Of a stretch of 64,000 bases of DNA, positions 45,889 to 57,812 are shown one piece after another (the stretch's first letter is position 1; each line of letters begins with the position of its first letter). The position numbers were made by a program, and so were the translations under genes. The stretch spans positions 186,001-250,000 of the forward strand of contig JAKOGH010000005.1 in assembly GCA_024811115.1 (NCBI GenBank), in the 5' to 3' direction. The notes beneath the pieces were generated by a model. The model ran no database searches and was not told the DNA's origin. It worked only from the letters and a program-made list of their open reading frames with translations. The DNA comes from Terana coerulea. Its lineage: Eukaryota > Basidiomycota > Agaricomycetes > Polyporales > Phanerochaetaceae.

Positions 45889-48800
45889 CTTATATGAACG
45901 GCAGGTGGCGGTGGAGGAGTTGGGTGAACTTTGCGACGTTCATTTAGCTCGACTGGAGCGGGTTTTATGGAGAGGCTCAGGAGCCGCTGACAAGATCCCT
46001 GAGAATCCCCTGATGTGGACATTGATCCGCATCAAGATCTCGGACGAAAATCACACGCCATTTCCCCGCCCCTCTCTTCACCTCCGTCATCTCGCTCGTC
46101 ACATCCTTTCACCCTCTTTCACCCTTTTCACGCAGCCGCAGGCAGCACTGAAACGATTGATGCAGAAAATGGAGAAACCTGCAGGAATGCAGGAATGCTC
46201 GTGTTCAATTGTTCTCGGACATGCACTGCAACACTCACCGGTTTTCGGACCTCTCCATCGCTCACCCTTTTTCCTGTGCGAGATCGGACTCGAACATGAA
46301 CCCTCATCCTGAGTGGCGTACGTCTACAAATTCCCGTGCTGTATAGGATCGCAGTAGTCTGTTGAAGCCCATTCAGAAGCAGTGCACCTCCCTCGCAACA
46401 TCGCCTCGTGTTGCTGTGAGGCGCTAGGGATATCCGAGGGCAGCCCGTGCAGACTTTGTGCCCTCTTGATACGCATGGTTGCCGCGAGGCAGGCTGCGGC
46501 AGTAGTAGGCTCGCCCACAGCTGTAAACACGGCCCAACCACTGATTGCTGACCGTTTGACTGTGGGCATTGTTGTGCACGGATTTCCACACATCGGTGAG
46601 CAGCTTGCTGCAGAAGAAGCCACTCGTTTGTCCCCGGCCGAGTTTCCGAGTACAAGACCTGAACAATCCAAACGCCCCCACGAGGCTCGCAATTCCCATG
46701 CAGATGAACGCGAAGTCAGTGGCGGCGCCGCTCGATGCAGCATATCTCCTGGGCACGAGTAGGGGTATGATCTCGGCGCCCCACGACGGGGACTGTATAG
46801 GCCAGATAGCGAAGGCACCTCCGAGTTTATCTGCCCTCAGCTGGACGATGCGGCCGCTGTGCGTCCTACCCCTCACCCGACGCACTTGCCGCTTCCGTCT
46901 TAGACTGCCCTTCCTGTGTCGTACTCTCGGGCCCCAGCTGGCCCTTGCGCTCCCCGCAGTCGTGTCAAGAACACCAGGAGTGTCACGCCGCGCCGCGCAT
47001 GTTCAAAAGCCATCAACCAAGTAGACCCACAACTTTGCGTTCCCGTGAACATCCGCGACAGAACGGGAACCGATGTCGCACCAGGTTGCCAACTACCCCC
47101 CAGGGTCGGCCGCCCCTCGCCCGTCTTCCACAGCATCGGTGCACCCTTGCTCACGACACGCAGGCGCGCAGGCGCAACCTTGACCACTCTGTGCAGACGC
47201 GCTTCCCGCTGTCCGAGTCCGGCAAGCGCAGTGCGCACCGCCGCGATGGCGGTCCCCTCCGTGCCCTACCCATCGCACGCACCACGCTCGGCGACAGAGG
47301 GTTGACATCATGCGTTTGGGCTTGCCAATGTGGATATACGAGAGGAACAGGGTTGTTTGCCGATGCGTTTTGGACATCTTGCTTGCCTGTAAGATCAAGC
47401 CGGGGGTTACCGTTATCCAAGTGGAAGGCAAGTAAGCACTCGCCTTGTCGGCATACTGTGAATGAACATGGTGTACATGACCCAGGTCCAAGCAGCATCA
47501 ATGCGAAGACGCTTCTGGTCGCCCGCACGGTTCCCACGCGCCACACATTAGCCTATGCCATTCTGCACAGTCCACCGGCTCGCAGGTCAGGCTACTCAGA
47601 ACTGTCCCCCAGACGACCGACGATCCTAATACACGCCCCGCGAAGGTATTAGGTTCACGTAGCGTTGTGCCACAAACCACCATCGGGCCTTTGTAGCACC
47701 GGGTTGCAGCACACTCGTCACACACACGAGGCGGGGCGGGCAAAATTCACGCTAGCCCTTTGTAAATGCCCAGCTTGGAGGCCGATGCAGCCAAAACAGG
47801 CATGGGTGAAGCGCACAAGATCCTCGGGAATGTGGCGTCCTAGGAAAACTCGATGGGTCCGCAACCGCTGGGCGCGCCACAATCAGACTGTGCGCCACGT
47901 ATCCGTATACAGTCGCGGAAGACCAGTAGTGTTCGTTGAATGCGTCGCCTCCGCCACCTCGTGTATCACTGAACTCATTAACGTGTGGGGAAGAGTCGGG
48001 GGAAGAGTCGACACGTAGCGTTTACGTATGGACCCAAGGGGCGCGCGGGCCGTCGCCACTCGCGGAAGAGTAGAGGCGTGCTGCGTTTGAAGTGAAGATA
48101 ACAGAAGCTGTGTTAGAAAGGGTTCAGATGTGTGAGTGTGATCTCCCTCGTGCTGCGTGCAACATGGGATTGGTACTCGCAGTTCTACCTCGTGTAACAC
48201 AACCGTGTAGAGTCAGAGTTTGGCACTCGCAGTTGCGCAGTGACCCTGTTCTAAATTGTCCAGCATAGATTGAGCGACACTAGCCATATTTCCCAGTTAC
48301 TGCGAAATCCAGAGGTCGAGGAAGTATTGAATGTTTTCGCATGGATAGCGGAAGGACGGATATCCTTCAGTCCAAGAAGTGCAGTATTTCCAGATAATTA
48401 ATACGGGTGCGGAATCACTCATCGGCGATTGACACATTCAAATGCCAACGTGAGGATATCATAGTATCATCACATTGCTGCGAACAAACTGAGGAAGGGA
48501 ATACTCTGTGCAGACAGGAGATGAGTATAGCAACGACGGCAAAGCATGGTGACTCACGATCTCTCTCGGACGCTCACTGCACTTCCGCTGCGATATTTTC
48601 GCAGGGCGCGAGCGGTACCAGCCAAGAACGCGATGCATACCGCATACGGGACTGTGGGTGCTCATGCCTTAGTGATAGCCAAAATTTGAGGAACAGACCG
48701 GAATTTCATTGTGTGCTGTGTGCTGCGCGCTAAGGGGCTGACAAGCATTCCTGTCAGGAGCTTTCCTAGGTTTCAGGACGACAAGCGGAGAGTGCATGTC

Positions 48801-49750
48801 CAAATGTGTCAACAGCCGCACATACACTAGGGAACACAGGGTACGTACACATCAGCACAATCCTGCACGTATATAGAGAATAGCCACATACTAAGCAAAC
48901 CCAGCCACCCCCTCTCGATCTGCATTATCCCGAATGCGGCCACTGACTCACCGATAAACACAGTTGAGATGACAGACACGCCTGTGGGCGGGCTTTGGGG
49001 TGAGCATACATATGCATTCAAGGATTATGAGTCTGAACCAGCAGAGCGTAGCGTACGGACAAGACGAGTGTCGGTAATGTATGGTATTAACAGCGGGCGC
49101 GTGTGATGCAATTCTAGAGTAGCGAGTGACTCTCTAAGTTTGTCCGCGTGGAAGAGTTCGGAGTGGGCATGGATGGTCATCATGAAAAGAATAAGAGCAT
49201 GATGGATGAGTAGGGAGGCGATGGAATGGTACAGACGGGACGATGGGGAGGATATTAGGTGATGTATAGTACCGGACAGGCCTCGATGAATGGCGGGAAT
49301 ACTGGCTACAAGGGTGACGGGAATAGAGGGAGACATAGTGTAGGGCGTCGATGAGAGGCGTGCCGGATACCGTGAGCCTGTCGACGGCGGCGGCGAGTCA
49401 TCACTTTTAGGGTGCATCGAGGGGCATGCCACACAGCCAGAGAGGCAACTCGCCAGCGAGCTCTCGAGGGCGTATGCGTGGGTGTATGCGTCAAATCGAC
49501 ATTCAACGTTCGTCTCCGTCTGGTCTTTCAGAAATAAGAGTCACCGCGGACCTCTCCCGGGGTCTCCAGAGGAATAGCGTAGTCCTCCATCTCTGCAGTG
49601 AGGTCCGCATGGTGCTTCCACGTTGTGTCAAGCGACAGCACCGGCGTATGTTCGTCAAACTTGAGGGGAATGGCGACGGACGGTGTGTGCACAAACAGGG
49701 GGATGGAGTCTGCGGTCGCTGCGCGTTTCGACATCGGATGGCGGGGCGTC
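45889..49750. other. Longest gene-poor stretch of the window
   Basis: Nearly 3.9 kb without an intact gene. The only hint of former coding sequence is a possible sugar-transporter relic at 46424-46885 (minus). Other long frames (46945-47652, 47665-48018, 49025-49432) are Arg/Ser/Pro/His-rich with no recognisable motifs. No tRNA, rRNA, LTR or inverted terminal repeat was recognised. Confidence 0.5.
46424..46885 (-). pseudogene. Possible relic of an MFS sugar transporter
   Basis: On the minus strand near 46720-46800 the translation AEIIPLLVPRRYAASSGAAT resembles the conserved sugar-porter block around EI(F/I)PL.(T/V)R..G...GAA. in the second half of hexose-type transporters, preceded by Trp/Pro and followed by a hydrophobic run (DFAFICMGIASLVGAFGLF). 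Neither upstream nor downstream transporter motifs are intact. The match rests on about 20 residues, so confidence is low. Confidence 0.25.
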
Positions 49751-50426
49751 TCAGGGAGGGCCCCGAGCTCCGGGAGTCGCAGGCAGTGGAGCCGTGGGTG
49801 GCGGCAGCGCGGGCACGGTCGACTGCTTGCGGAGGCGGCGCGATGCATTCCTGTAATACACCATGATCCGGTCAGCGCCTGCCTGTCTCGCCAAATGCTA
49901 CGCGCGACACGGGACACTTACTTTAGCGCGTTTCCGACGCTGCCGCTGCGCAGCCTGCCGATCACGCTCGTCGCCTTGGACGCGTCGCTCGCAGCTTGGG
50001 AGAAGTTGGCGGCCTCCGTGACGCTGCCGGAGCGCGCGCGGCCGGTCGAGACGAGCCCGGCGACGCCCATCGGCATCGACTGGCGTTGCAGGTTCACGTT
50101 GGGGCGCGGCAGCGGCGGGCTCTTCTCAGTGCTGAGGCGGGCGACGAGGAGAGTCCGACGGACGACCGCCGCCGGCGCATGGCACGCGGACGGTCGGTGC
50201 CGATGGTAATCGCCTCCGTGTGCGCGACGAGGGACGAGACCGTGCTGCTGGACGACGCAGACTCGGGCAGAGAGAAGCCGGAGGCGGTTGGGGTGGCATC
50301 TTCTCCTCTGTTGACGGCAAACGCGCGGGGAGTCGTCGGGTCGGGCGTGCGTGGGCGACCGTCGCGAACTTCAGGGTCTGCTGCCAGCAGCCCGGACGAA
50401 AAGAACGAAGAGTAGAAGGTAGACAT
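49751..50426 (-). CDS. Small Ser/Arg/Pro-rich basidiomycete protein, unknown function
   Basis: Two exons. The first starts MSTFYSSFFSSGLLAADPEV at 50426, continues RDGRPRTPDPTTPRAF, TPTASGFSLPES and SLVAHTEAITIGTD, a basic Arg/Ser patch (MRRRRSSVGLSSSP), and GVAGLVSTGRARSGSV, then RLRSGSVGNAL. A GT-AG intron (about 49920-49855) leads to NASRRLRKQSTVPALPPPTA and the stop at 49751. The repeated R.RSGSV motif, twice in 40 residues, would suit phosphorylation by basophilic kinases; that is inference. About 200 residues, no membrane segment. The frame is open through the whole first exon and the splice sites keep it, which supports a real gene. Function unknown. Confidence 0.65.
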
Positions 50427-51088
50427 GAGCGGGGTGGGTGGCAAGGGTGGAAGGGAAAAGGTCAGAGGCGGGCGACGTGGTTATATCAGGTGAAAAGGCG
50501 GGAGTGGCGTTGTGGAGAGTCGCGACGCAGGCACTGGTTGCCAGTGGTGGTTGGAGCACGGTCGCTAACAAATTGTGGAGCCAGTGTCAAGCATGAATAT
50601 TGTAAGTCACAGGGAAATCGAAATGAGAATGCGCCAACCTTTCCAAGAGCAATACACACGGCGGAAGGGTGAGAGTAGCGAGGTGGTGAGTCAGAGGCAA
50701 GGAGCGGAAACCCATAAATTGGGGAAGAAAAACTCAGGAACCGAGTTCGAGGTTCGGGGATTGCCGACTGTGCCCGCTGCGTGATAGGCTCAGGTGGGCG
50801 CATCAACGCCACCACGGCCGTTTGGCCGGTTTGAGCAAACTCACCGACGCATCCCACACAGCATCTGTTGCTAGGTTACCTGCGCAGCCGGCAAATCCGG
50901 GCTCTACGTTGGCTGAGACGGTGCTCAAAAACAATGAATTTCGCAGCAAATTACCCTAGAAATTGTAAACTAATATGATCCACAGATTGCCCAGCATAGT
51001 CCCCTAACGACCGAGTCCGTAGCTATTGTCATGTGATTCCGAGCTTCCAACCCTACTTGGCTGAAATATTCAGAAAAGGCTGCGCGTT
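50427..51088. other. Intergenic, upstream of the small Ser-rich gene and downstream of the lipase
   Basis: About 660 bp. Frames in both directions lack motifs. It is the presumed promoter region of the minus-strand gene starting at 50426. Confidence 0.5.
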
Positions 51089-52307
51089 TTATGCAGGGCA
51101 CGCGTCACCGCCGAACGAGATCCCCTCAAAGTAGGGACCCAGGTGGTTGGCGACCGATGAGCCGAGGAGGGAGTTGCCCCGGAGCAGTTCTGTTGGGCGA
51201 CGAAGTCAGCCAAACCCCACCATGCCGTCCCTGAATTTCGGTGAAGAAATTTTACTCACGTCATTTTCCTCGCCCGGGCACGCGACCATTGTGGCACTGC
51301 CCGACGAGCTTACCGAGGTGATGTGCACTTCGCCCTGAGAGTGCTGATAAGATAGGAAGTGCGGAGGAACGTCGGGCACGGGGTCATGCTGGTTCGTGAC
51401 GTGGGTGAACGTCGGGAACTGTACCGCGCCATTTAGCTCCTACGAACAAAGCAATACGCGAGAACGACGCACCAGATTGTCGATCATGCTCGCGAACTGT
51501 GAGTTGCCAGTGCGCGGCTGGCCAAATACGACGGAGTCAACCTCGACACTCGAAGGTAGCTGCATGCGCAGCATGGCCGCGTCCAACGTCGCGATCGCTG
51601 CGCCGAGGGAGTGCCCCGTCGTCAGCACCCGCTTGAAGCCCGAGGAGGCCAACGCCGATTTGACGGTCGAGAGCACAACGTCGGCGGTGCGGCCCTGGGT
51701 CTTTTGGAAACCGTCATGCACAAGGACACCGCCTGTCGCGAACACCAGAGGTCAGCGAACTGCGGCACCGTAACCACTGAGCCAAATACACATACTCGCA
51801 GTGCTGGTAAACAAGGTAGAATTCAATGTAACTTGCTTGAACTCCGGCGTCGTTGGCGATCGACATCAACTTTCAGGGTCGGTGCCCTGGTGCGCAACGA
51901 CCACGGTCTGTGTCGTGGGGTCAGTCGCCACAAAGACTGTATTTGGCAGGCGATGCAGATATCAGCGCCCCAGATCCATAATCAACGCATGATGCTAGGA
52001 TACTTACAACGCGGGATCTCCCCTCGTCTCCTCCTGAAGCCAGAACCTTGATGCCTTTGATGACGTCGCAAGGCGCGCCGCAGGATAACGCCTTGACGCT
52101 TCCACTCGAGCAGTACACCGCGCGGGCGAACTGGGCGGGACGGAGGATGCTCGAGTCGATGGTGCTCTGCGAGAGGGCGGACGGTTTCCCGTTGGCTTCC
52201 AAACCAGAGTGGATGTTGATGCCGAAGAGGGGAATCGGCGCCGGCGCCGCGGAGACCAAAGGAAGGACCGAAACCAAAGCAGAAAGGAGAAGCGACGCAG
52301 ACAGCAT
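51089..52307 (-). CDS. Secreted triacylglycerol lipase, class 3 family
   Basis: Extracellular lipase/feruloyl-esterase-like alpha/beta hydrolase. Starts MLSASLLLSALVSVLPLVSA (signal peptide, cleavage likely after SAAPA). It continues FARAVYCSSGSVKALSCGAP, a domain start typical of class 3 lipases, then TQTVVVAHQGTDPESLMS, GVLVHDGFQKTQGRTADVVL and the nucleophile elbow TTGHSLGAAIATLDAAML. The region VVFGQPRTGNSQFASMID follows, then the catalytic Asp region HVTNQHDPVPDVPP, and HITSV before the likely catalytic His in VANHLGPYFEG. It ends SFGGDACPA at 51089. Ser, Asp and His are all present, so it should be active. About 300 residues in six or so exons, normal for the family. The secreted location points to breakdown of lipids or plant esters outside the cell. 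Confidence 0.9.
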
Positions 52308-53329
52308 GGTGAACGAAAGAATTTACAGCGAAAAGGAAAGGTGGTGAAAAGGAAAGGGAGGGAAAACGAGAGCAAGGGAGGTGAGTGAAGGGGACCACCG
52401 GGGTGAGGAACGTGCTCTGGGCACAAGAGCCTTATATACGACTCGTTGCCGACTCAACGATCAACGCGGTACTTACTGACAGTCGATGGTCTCTCACATC
52501 TACGCCCCGATGGCACGCGCTCCGTCGCACAGTTCGCTACGCTTCGGGTGATGGCCAAGCCGGCAGTCAAAGCGCGGCATCTCAGTATCTAACCATGGCA
52601 GTGCGGTCCGATGTTTCTAAAGGGCTGAAGAGATAGAGAGTGGCAGTGCAAACAGTGGAGATCACAGGGCGTTGCGGAGTACTGAGGCGAGATGTCAGTC
52701 AACGGGATGATTAGATCATGCTCAAGCTCTCTCGCTCAAGTCTTGGCATTTCGCCATCTTTCAGTACCTCTCGAGGGGTGCTTCAAAGATCGGTTTGGGG
52801 CGTTCCTGAGCGCTGCAAACAGTTCCGCTGAACCCCGCCGGTATTGAGCCACAGCGGAGAGAAAGTTTTGAACTTGCGCTCACTAAATGCACAGGACAAA
52901 TCAGAATAAACTCACGCCAGTTGTTATTCATCTGAGCAGCGTGCCTGCATTGAGCTGTCGTAAGTGTCTGGTTGGGTTTGTATGCAATATTGCGAGGGAA
53001 CAGCACAAACATGTCGCGGGAGGGTATCGCGTCCGAACAAAACACAATTTCTCATTGCGTGTGAGACTCCCGCTCTTGCGCTCGCCACCGACAAGTAAAC
53101 GGGTTCGCCACATGGAGGCTTGGGGCATGTGTGCCACATATCCGTGTAAGAAGACTGAGGACCACTACTCTGCAGTTGCTTCAGCTTCCCGGAGAGCGCG
53201 GGCACATCGGCTCGGCAAGGTGTCAAGCTAAGGTAACGCCGCGACATATCGCATCGGCCTTCGCTACGGTCCTGACCTTGATGTAGTGTATGTATACCTT
53301 CTTGGCAGGGCAACACTTCCTACTCCATG
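52308..53329. other. Intergenic between lipase promoter and GPN3 3' end
   Basis: About 1 kb. The right part is the 3' flank of the GPN3 gene and the left part the lipase promoter. The frames seen here (52385-52636, 52887-53231, 52924-53316) are short and motif-free. Confidence 0.5.
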
Positions 53330-54543
53330 TCGGCAAAGTCGCCTTCGTCGAGGTCATGAGGCTGACAGACTGTGAGCGCCCTCCAGATTTATACCATCAA
53401 ATTCAAAACATACCTCCTTCGGCTCCTCGTCTTCTCCATATTGCATCGTGTAGTCGATATGGCTCAACACCGTCTCGATAGAGTCCGGTTCTGTTAAATT
53501 TAGCGGAAGGAACGACACAAGAGGGTGGTCTTCGATCTACATTTGTGAGTCTGGTTACGCCGCCGTCGAGTCACCGAGACGTACCAACTGAACGAGAGCC
53601 TGGTTCAAAGAGTGGAATTTTGAGTGCCGATCAGTCTTCTCTTCTCTGCTTCCTGGGGCAGAAATTAACAACATGGGGTCCGGCTCTAGGTAACTAAACA
53701 AAGCCAGGAACTAAGGATGAGAAGGAAAGGCCAATTAGCACATTCAGCACATACCGAGCGATGTCTTTCTTGGCTCGTATTCCGTTTCGGCCACTCGCGG
53801 GATCGTTCACGTTGGTGGTCACAAGATCCATCTTGGACATGATGTTTATCCACGGAACCTCAAGATTCACCATTGCTGACATGGCTGAGAGAACACCGCT
53901 GGTATACAAGATATGAGGAAAGCGGTGCCGTAGAAAACCATAACGTATGACTGACCTGAAGAACTTGTACTTGTCTTCCATGAATTGAGACTCAATGAGA
54001 TACGTCGCACAGACCCGGATTCCCATACGGGATAGGTTGCGAACGAGCGTAGGAAGAAAGGGATGATGCGTGTAGAGTTCAATCTGGCCTGACGTCGCGT
54101 ATTCCACAGTTATGAGAGCACACAGTGAAACGGAGCAAGGACGTACCTGGGCAGTCGAAAATGAGATAATCATCATCGTAGCTTCCTAGCTCCTCTTCCA
54201 GCCAGTCCATGTTTTCAAGCAGGTATCTTTGCAGCACATGGTCAGCAACAACCAGAACGGACCCCCTCTTCATCGAATATTACACAATGTCACTCACTCA
54301 CTCGAAGCAATAGACGAGACCTCCATTTGGACCATACTCTAGCTCTGTCATGACGTCCTCCAAGCTAACTAGGTCCCGGATATCAATGGCTGGGTCGTAC
54401 TCGAATGCATCACTGTTCGCCGCTGGGTCTAGGTTGACGAGATGTCCCGTCCGTTTTGAAGTTTGCAAGTGGGTTAACAGGCCGTTGCAGAATGTTGACT
54501 TCCCGGCTCCAGCAGGACCAGTCACCAGTACGGCGTAGCGCAT
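53330..54543 (-). CDS. GPN3: GPN-loop GTPase 3
   Basis: GTPase needed for assembly and nuclear import of RNA polymerase II (with GPN1/Npa3 and GPN2). Starts [20 protein letters not shown] at 54543, with the P-loop GPAGAGKS at residues 9-16. [20 protein letters not shown] and the GPN insertion ([14 protein letters not shown]) follow. Next come [20 protein letters not shown] (G3), [29 protein letters not shown] (G4, SKMD), [36 protein letters not shown] and a C-terminal acidic tail [19 protein letters not shown]. Length of about 290 residues is standard. The gene has many short introns, some ~50 nt. It is divergent from PYM with 282 bp between starts. Confidence 0.95.
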
Positions 54544-54825
54544 GTTTCGCTGTATGGGTCTGAGGACGATGTGGTTTAGGTGTGAAGGGGATGAAAGGAT
54601 TCTGCAAGCAAGATGGGCTTGAGGGGTCCCGCCCTCCTCCAAGCGTCTACAATTAATGTGATGCGCCAGCCTGTGCCGAGGTTGGGCCTGGGTTGGGCCC
54701 TCTTTCATTCCTCCACCCAGGCAGCCATCTCAGGTCATTGTGTCCACGCTTTCTACAACTCTATCTCTGGCTTACGAGTTACGACGCCTTGCACAATCTT
54801 TCAGCCACATCTGAGCTTCATAGCT
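54544..54825. promoter_or_regulatory. Bidirectional promoter between GPN3 and PYM
   Basis: 282 bp between the divergent starts of two housekeeping RNA-metabolism genes. No specific motif assigned. Confidence 0.4.
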
Positions 54826-55474
54826 ATGTCGAAACCAGACATCCTCGCAAAGACCACTACGGCGGGAATCACTGTCGACCCACGCACGCTCGAGCGTGTT
54901 ATTCCAGAATCCCGTCGACCAGATGGCACGTATGTCAACGCTGAAAACTCTCCCCTCGAACGACTTGGCTGATCTACGATGCGATCGACCTTTCTGCCAT
55001 TCACCCATTCTACCCCATTGACCTTCTATCTTCATGATCACTGTATCATGCCGCCGCCCCTCGACATGAAGCATACGCAAACAGCTGAAGGTCCGCCCAG
55101 GATTCACGCCGCAGGAGGATGTGAAACGCTTTCGTGGCACTAAGCAAGCCCAGATGGACGCGAACCAGCTTCCTAAGGGTCATGTAGTCGGCTGGGCCCC
55201 GCCACCAACATCCACCGCTGCAAAGTCGTCGACAGTAGGTATGAGCAAGAGCCAGAAGAAGAATGCCAAGCGGAAGGAGAAGAAGGAGGAGAAAAAGAGT
55301 GAAGATGCAGAGGCTAAAATAAAGGAAAGCTGGGAGGACGATGACGAGGACGAAGTGGCCCCTGCTGCAAGTAAGGAGAAGGAGGAAAAGCCGAAGGAGA
55401 GTGGTGAAGATAAAGCGAGCGCGAGCGATAGTGACACTTTGGCAGACAAGTTGGAGAAGCTTGATGTCCGGTAA
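54826..55474 (+). CDS. PYM (partner of Y14 and Mago; WIBG) exon-junction-complex disassembly factor
   Basis: Cytoplasmic, ribosome-associated protein that binds Mago-Y14 and recycles exon junction complexes. Two exons: 54826 to about 54929 gives MSKPDILAKTTTAGITVDPR and TLERVIPESRRPDGT. After an intron (GTATGT to GAAG, about 140 nt, long for this window) comes IRKQLKVRPGFTPQEDVKRF and RGTKQAQMDA. The G(I/T)xVDPxTxxRVIPxSxRPDGxxRKxxKVRPGFTPQEDV block is the family signature that contacts Mago-Y14. The rest is a lysine- and glutamate-rich tail (KKNAKRKEKKEEKKSED) ending ADKLEKLDVR. The intron-rich genome makes an EJC recycling factor expected. Length of about 170 residues fits. Confidence 0.9.
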
Positions 55475-55732
55475 CGCTTTGCTTACGGTCGTCGGTGAGT
55501 ATGCTTCACTTTCGTGTGCGAAGCAAGCCGACGAACTATGACCTAACAGGGGTTATGTATCAATAGGACTAGTGAATATACGAGGTGTACCAATACATAT
55601 TTGCTGTGAAGAGCTGTATATTATGATGTGGATGTAAGCGTCCAACGAATCATCCAATGCGACGCGCTAGTCTGTGTACTGGGGCTCCAGGCCGACTCGA
55701 GAGAGGTCAATACGTGGAGGCGGCGTGGGATG

Positions 55733-57359
55733 TTATGTGATGTAGTGGATGCTTTCCCCGTCGATGGGCACCAGCTCTGGCTGCGGAGGTTTCGGCTTGG
55801 GCTCCTTGTCCTTCAACAGCTCCATTGCGACCACAATGAACACGAGAAATCCGCTCAATGCAGCTTTTGACAAGTATTAGCTAATAGCCAATATAAGTGT
55901 AGTAGTAGTGAAGGAAACTTGCCTACGGATTTTCGCATGTTGTCCCACCTAACCTCTTCCATGAGCGTGCGAAGCTCGCCGACTTCGACGAGAGATTTAC
56001 TCAGGACAGTCTGCAAAGACCAGGATGTACCACCTATTCAGTACGGTTCGGAGTTGACAAGGGGGAAGCTGACCTCAATTTCGATATCCATCTGCTTCAT
56101 GTCGTTCTTGGATTCGTTCTTCCTGCTGTCAACTTCCATTTGGATCCTTCATTAACGGCTCAGTCGTGATGCGAGGGCAGGCGGTCAGTCACGTACTCAT
56201 GTTTGAGATTCGCGGTGTCCTCCTTCATTTGTACATCCAGCTTGTCCACATCCCTTCGAAGTGCCGAACTTGCGGTTCGCATTGCGGCGGATTCGTTCCT
56301 CGTACGCATAGTCAGCTCCGTGCGCAGCTCCGAGAGCGCGGCTTTGAATAAGTATGCTTGCTACTCGCTTGTGAATCCAGATGAATACGCGAGAGCCATT
56401 GGTTACGTACGCTTTCAAGATCTTTCACAGTCAACCCTTCCCTTCGTACACGACCTGTCCGGTCCACTAGCAAGGCACGCGTCGCGCGCATCAAGCTCCG
56501 TGCGGTGGGTGTTGGGAAGGCGTTCTTCTCCAGCACAGCAAAGAAGCGGTAGGTATCGAATGGCGGACTCCCATATGTCGACTGCGACACTCGCCCGGGG
56601 GAAGGTAGATGGGTGGGCGAGTCCGTATCGTCATGGGGGTGTTGAAAAGATGGAGTGACGGGCACTGGCGGATGACTATTCGCGGTGGTCTCTGTATCTG
56701 GATTGGAAGACTGTGATGGAGGTGGCGGTGGCTCTGCACTGGGCGACGAGACCACTCTATTAGGTATGGGTGGCGGAGGTGGCGGAGGCGGAGATGCTTG
56801 TGTCTGCGTAGACGGTCCAGGATCCTTGGGATGAGCGGCATGTATTGTATTCGATGATCCTATATGAGTCGGTGGATCTGCTATCGAAGGCCCTGTAGCA
56901 TAGTTGACTCGTCGAGGGGTAGGCGAAGGGCTGGAGCTTGGTGGTTCGGCAAATGAGGGGAACAGTTCGTAACTTGGGTATCATTGGAAGGTAGATTCAC
57001 CAGCACTTTCGGTGAACCTTGCAGCAGTACCTATACTAAGATGGGCGACTGCTTGCGGTTCCAGGAAGGCGACTGGCAGTGGGTTGAGTCTATTCACAAA
57101 GAAATGACTTTGTCAGACAATCGTGATTATTTTCGAGAAAGGCTGGAAAAGGCCAGCTAGCACCCATGTGATTTCACAATTCATGGTGTCCTTGGAAGGG
57201 TGAGCAAACACTTACTTGTAGTAAATAGGTCAGTCCCTGCAGGAGCAGAGCCCGCCTGCTGAAGCGCTGACGCTTGAGGGCTTCGGCAAGCTCCGAAGGT
57301 ATTGATTTGGAAGGTAAGCGTGGCTTGGCGGCTGGTCTCAGACAACGTTTTTTCCACAT
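55733..57359 (-). CDS. DUF1640 mitochondrial coiled-coil protein (Fmp32 / CCDC90-MCUR1 family)
   Basis: Inner-membrane protein; yeast Fmp32 has been linked to cytochrome oxidase assembly, and animal homologues to the calcium uniporter. The proposed first exon (57359-57216) gives a basic presequence-like start, [20 protein letters not shown]. Next comes [20 protein letters not shown], then a long Pro/Ser linker ([20 protein letters not shown]). The conserved domain begins [20 protein letters not shown], then [20 protein letters not shown] and a coiled coil ([60 protein letters not shown]). A single membrane segment near the C-terminus ([15 protein letters not shown]) and a short tail ([13 protein letters not shown]) end it. 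The domain is certain; the link of the first two exons to it is inferred from open frame and splice sites. The Pro-rich linker is longer than usual for the family. Confidence 0.82.
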
Positions 57360-57812
57360 ACGGTTCAACAGGATCCTACCTATGAATTAACACGGACGTA
57401 TCAGCGAGAATATAATTTATCCCGAGCTTGGGCACGGAAACCGCTTGTGATCAGCCTGAGTTCCTCGAATATTTAGGGCAGAGCCACTTGTAACCAGCAA
57501 CATGTCAACCTCTCTTTGGGTCTAGTCTTTCTAGAGATGACCTCTGGCTCCAGCAGCTTTGGCAGCGAAAGAACTAAATAAAATTCCTGCCCTTTACTGT
57601 AGGTTTTCAACGTGTACTCTTCGGTGGTCTGTGAGCCTGTTGATCAATATTATATCAAGCCCATCCAACCCTGGCTTGAATGATGTGAAGAGACGCCCAG
57701 CTCTACATCGAGATGTGCGAGATCTGAGATCTGAGATCTCGCCACCCGGTAGGTTGAACCGGTGGGTTGTGGCACGAGCACGCTTTCCTTCCCTACCACC
57801 ATCTCTGTCGAT
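57360..57812. other. Divergent intergenic region with a short GAGATCT repeat
   Basis: About 450 bp between divergent starts. It contains three overlapping copies of the heptamer GAGATCT (57718-57740), which together form a near-perfect palindrome 75 bp upstream of the start at 57813. No other feature. Confidence 0.5.

Noticed and set aside
46945..47652. 235-codon plus-strand open frame
   Set aside because: Composition typical of random GC-rich frames (Arg/Ser/Pro/His), no ordered segment or neighbouring exons.
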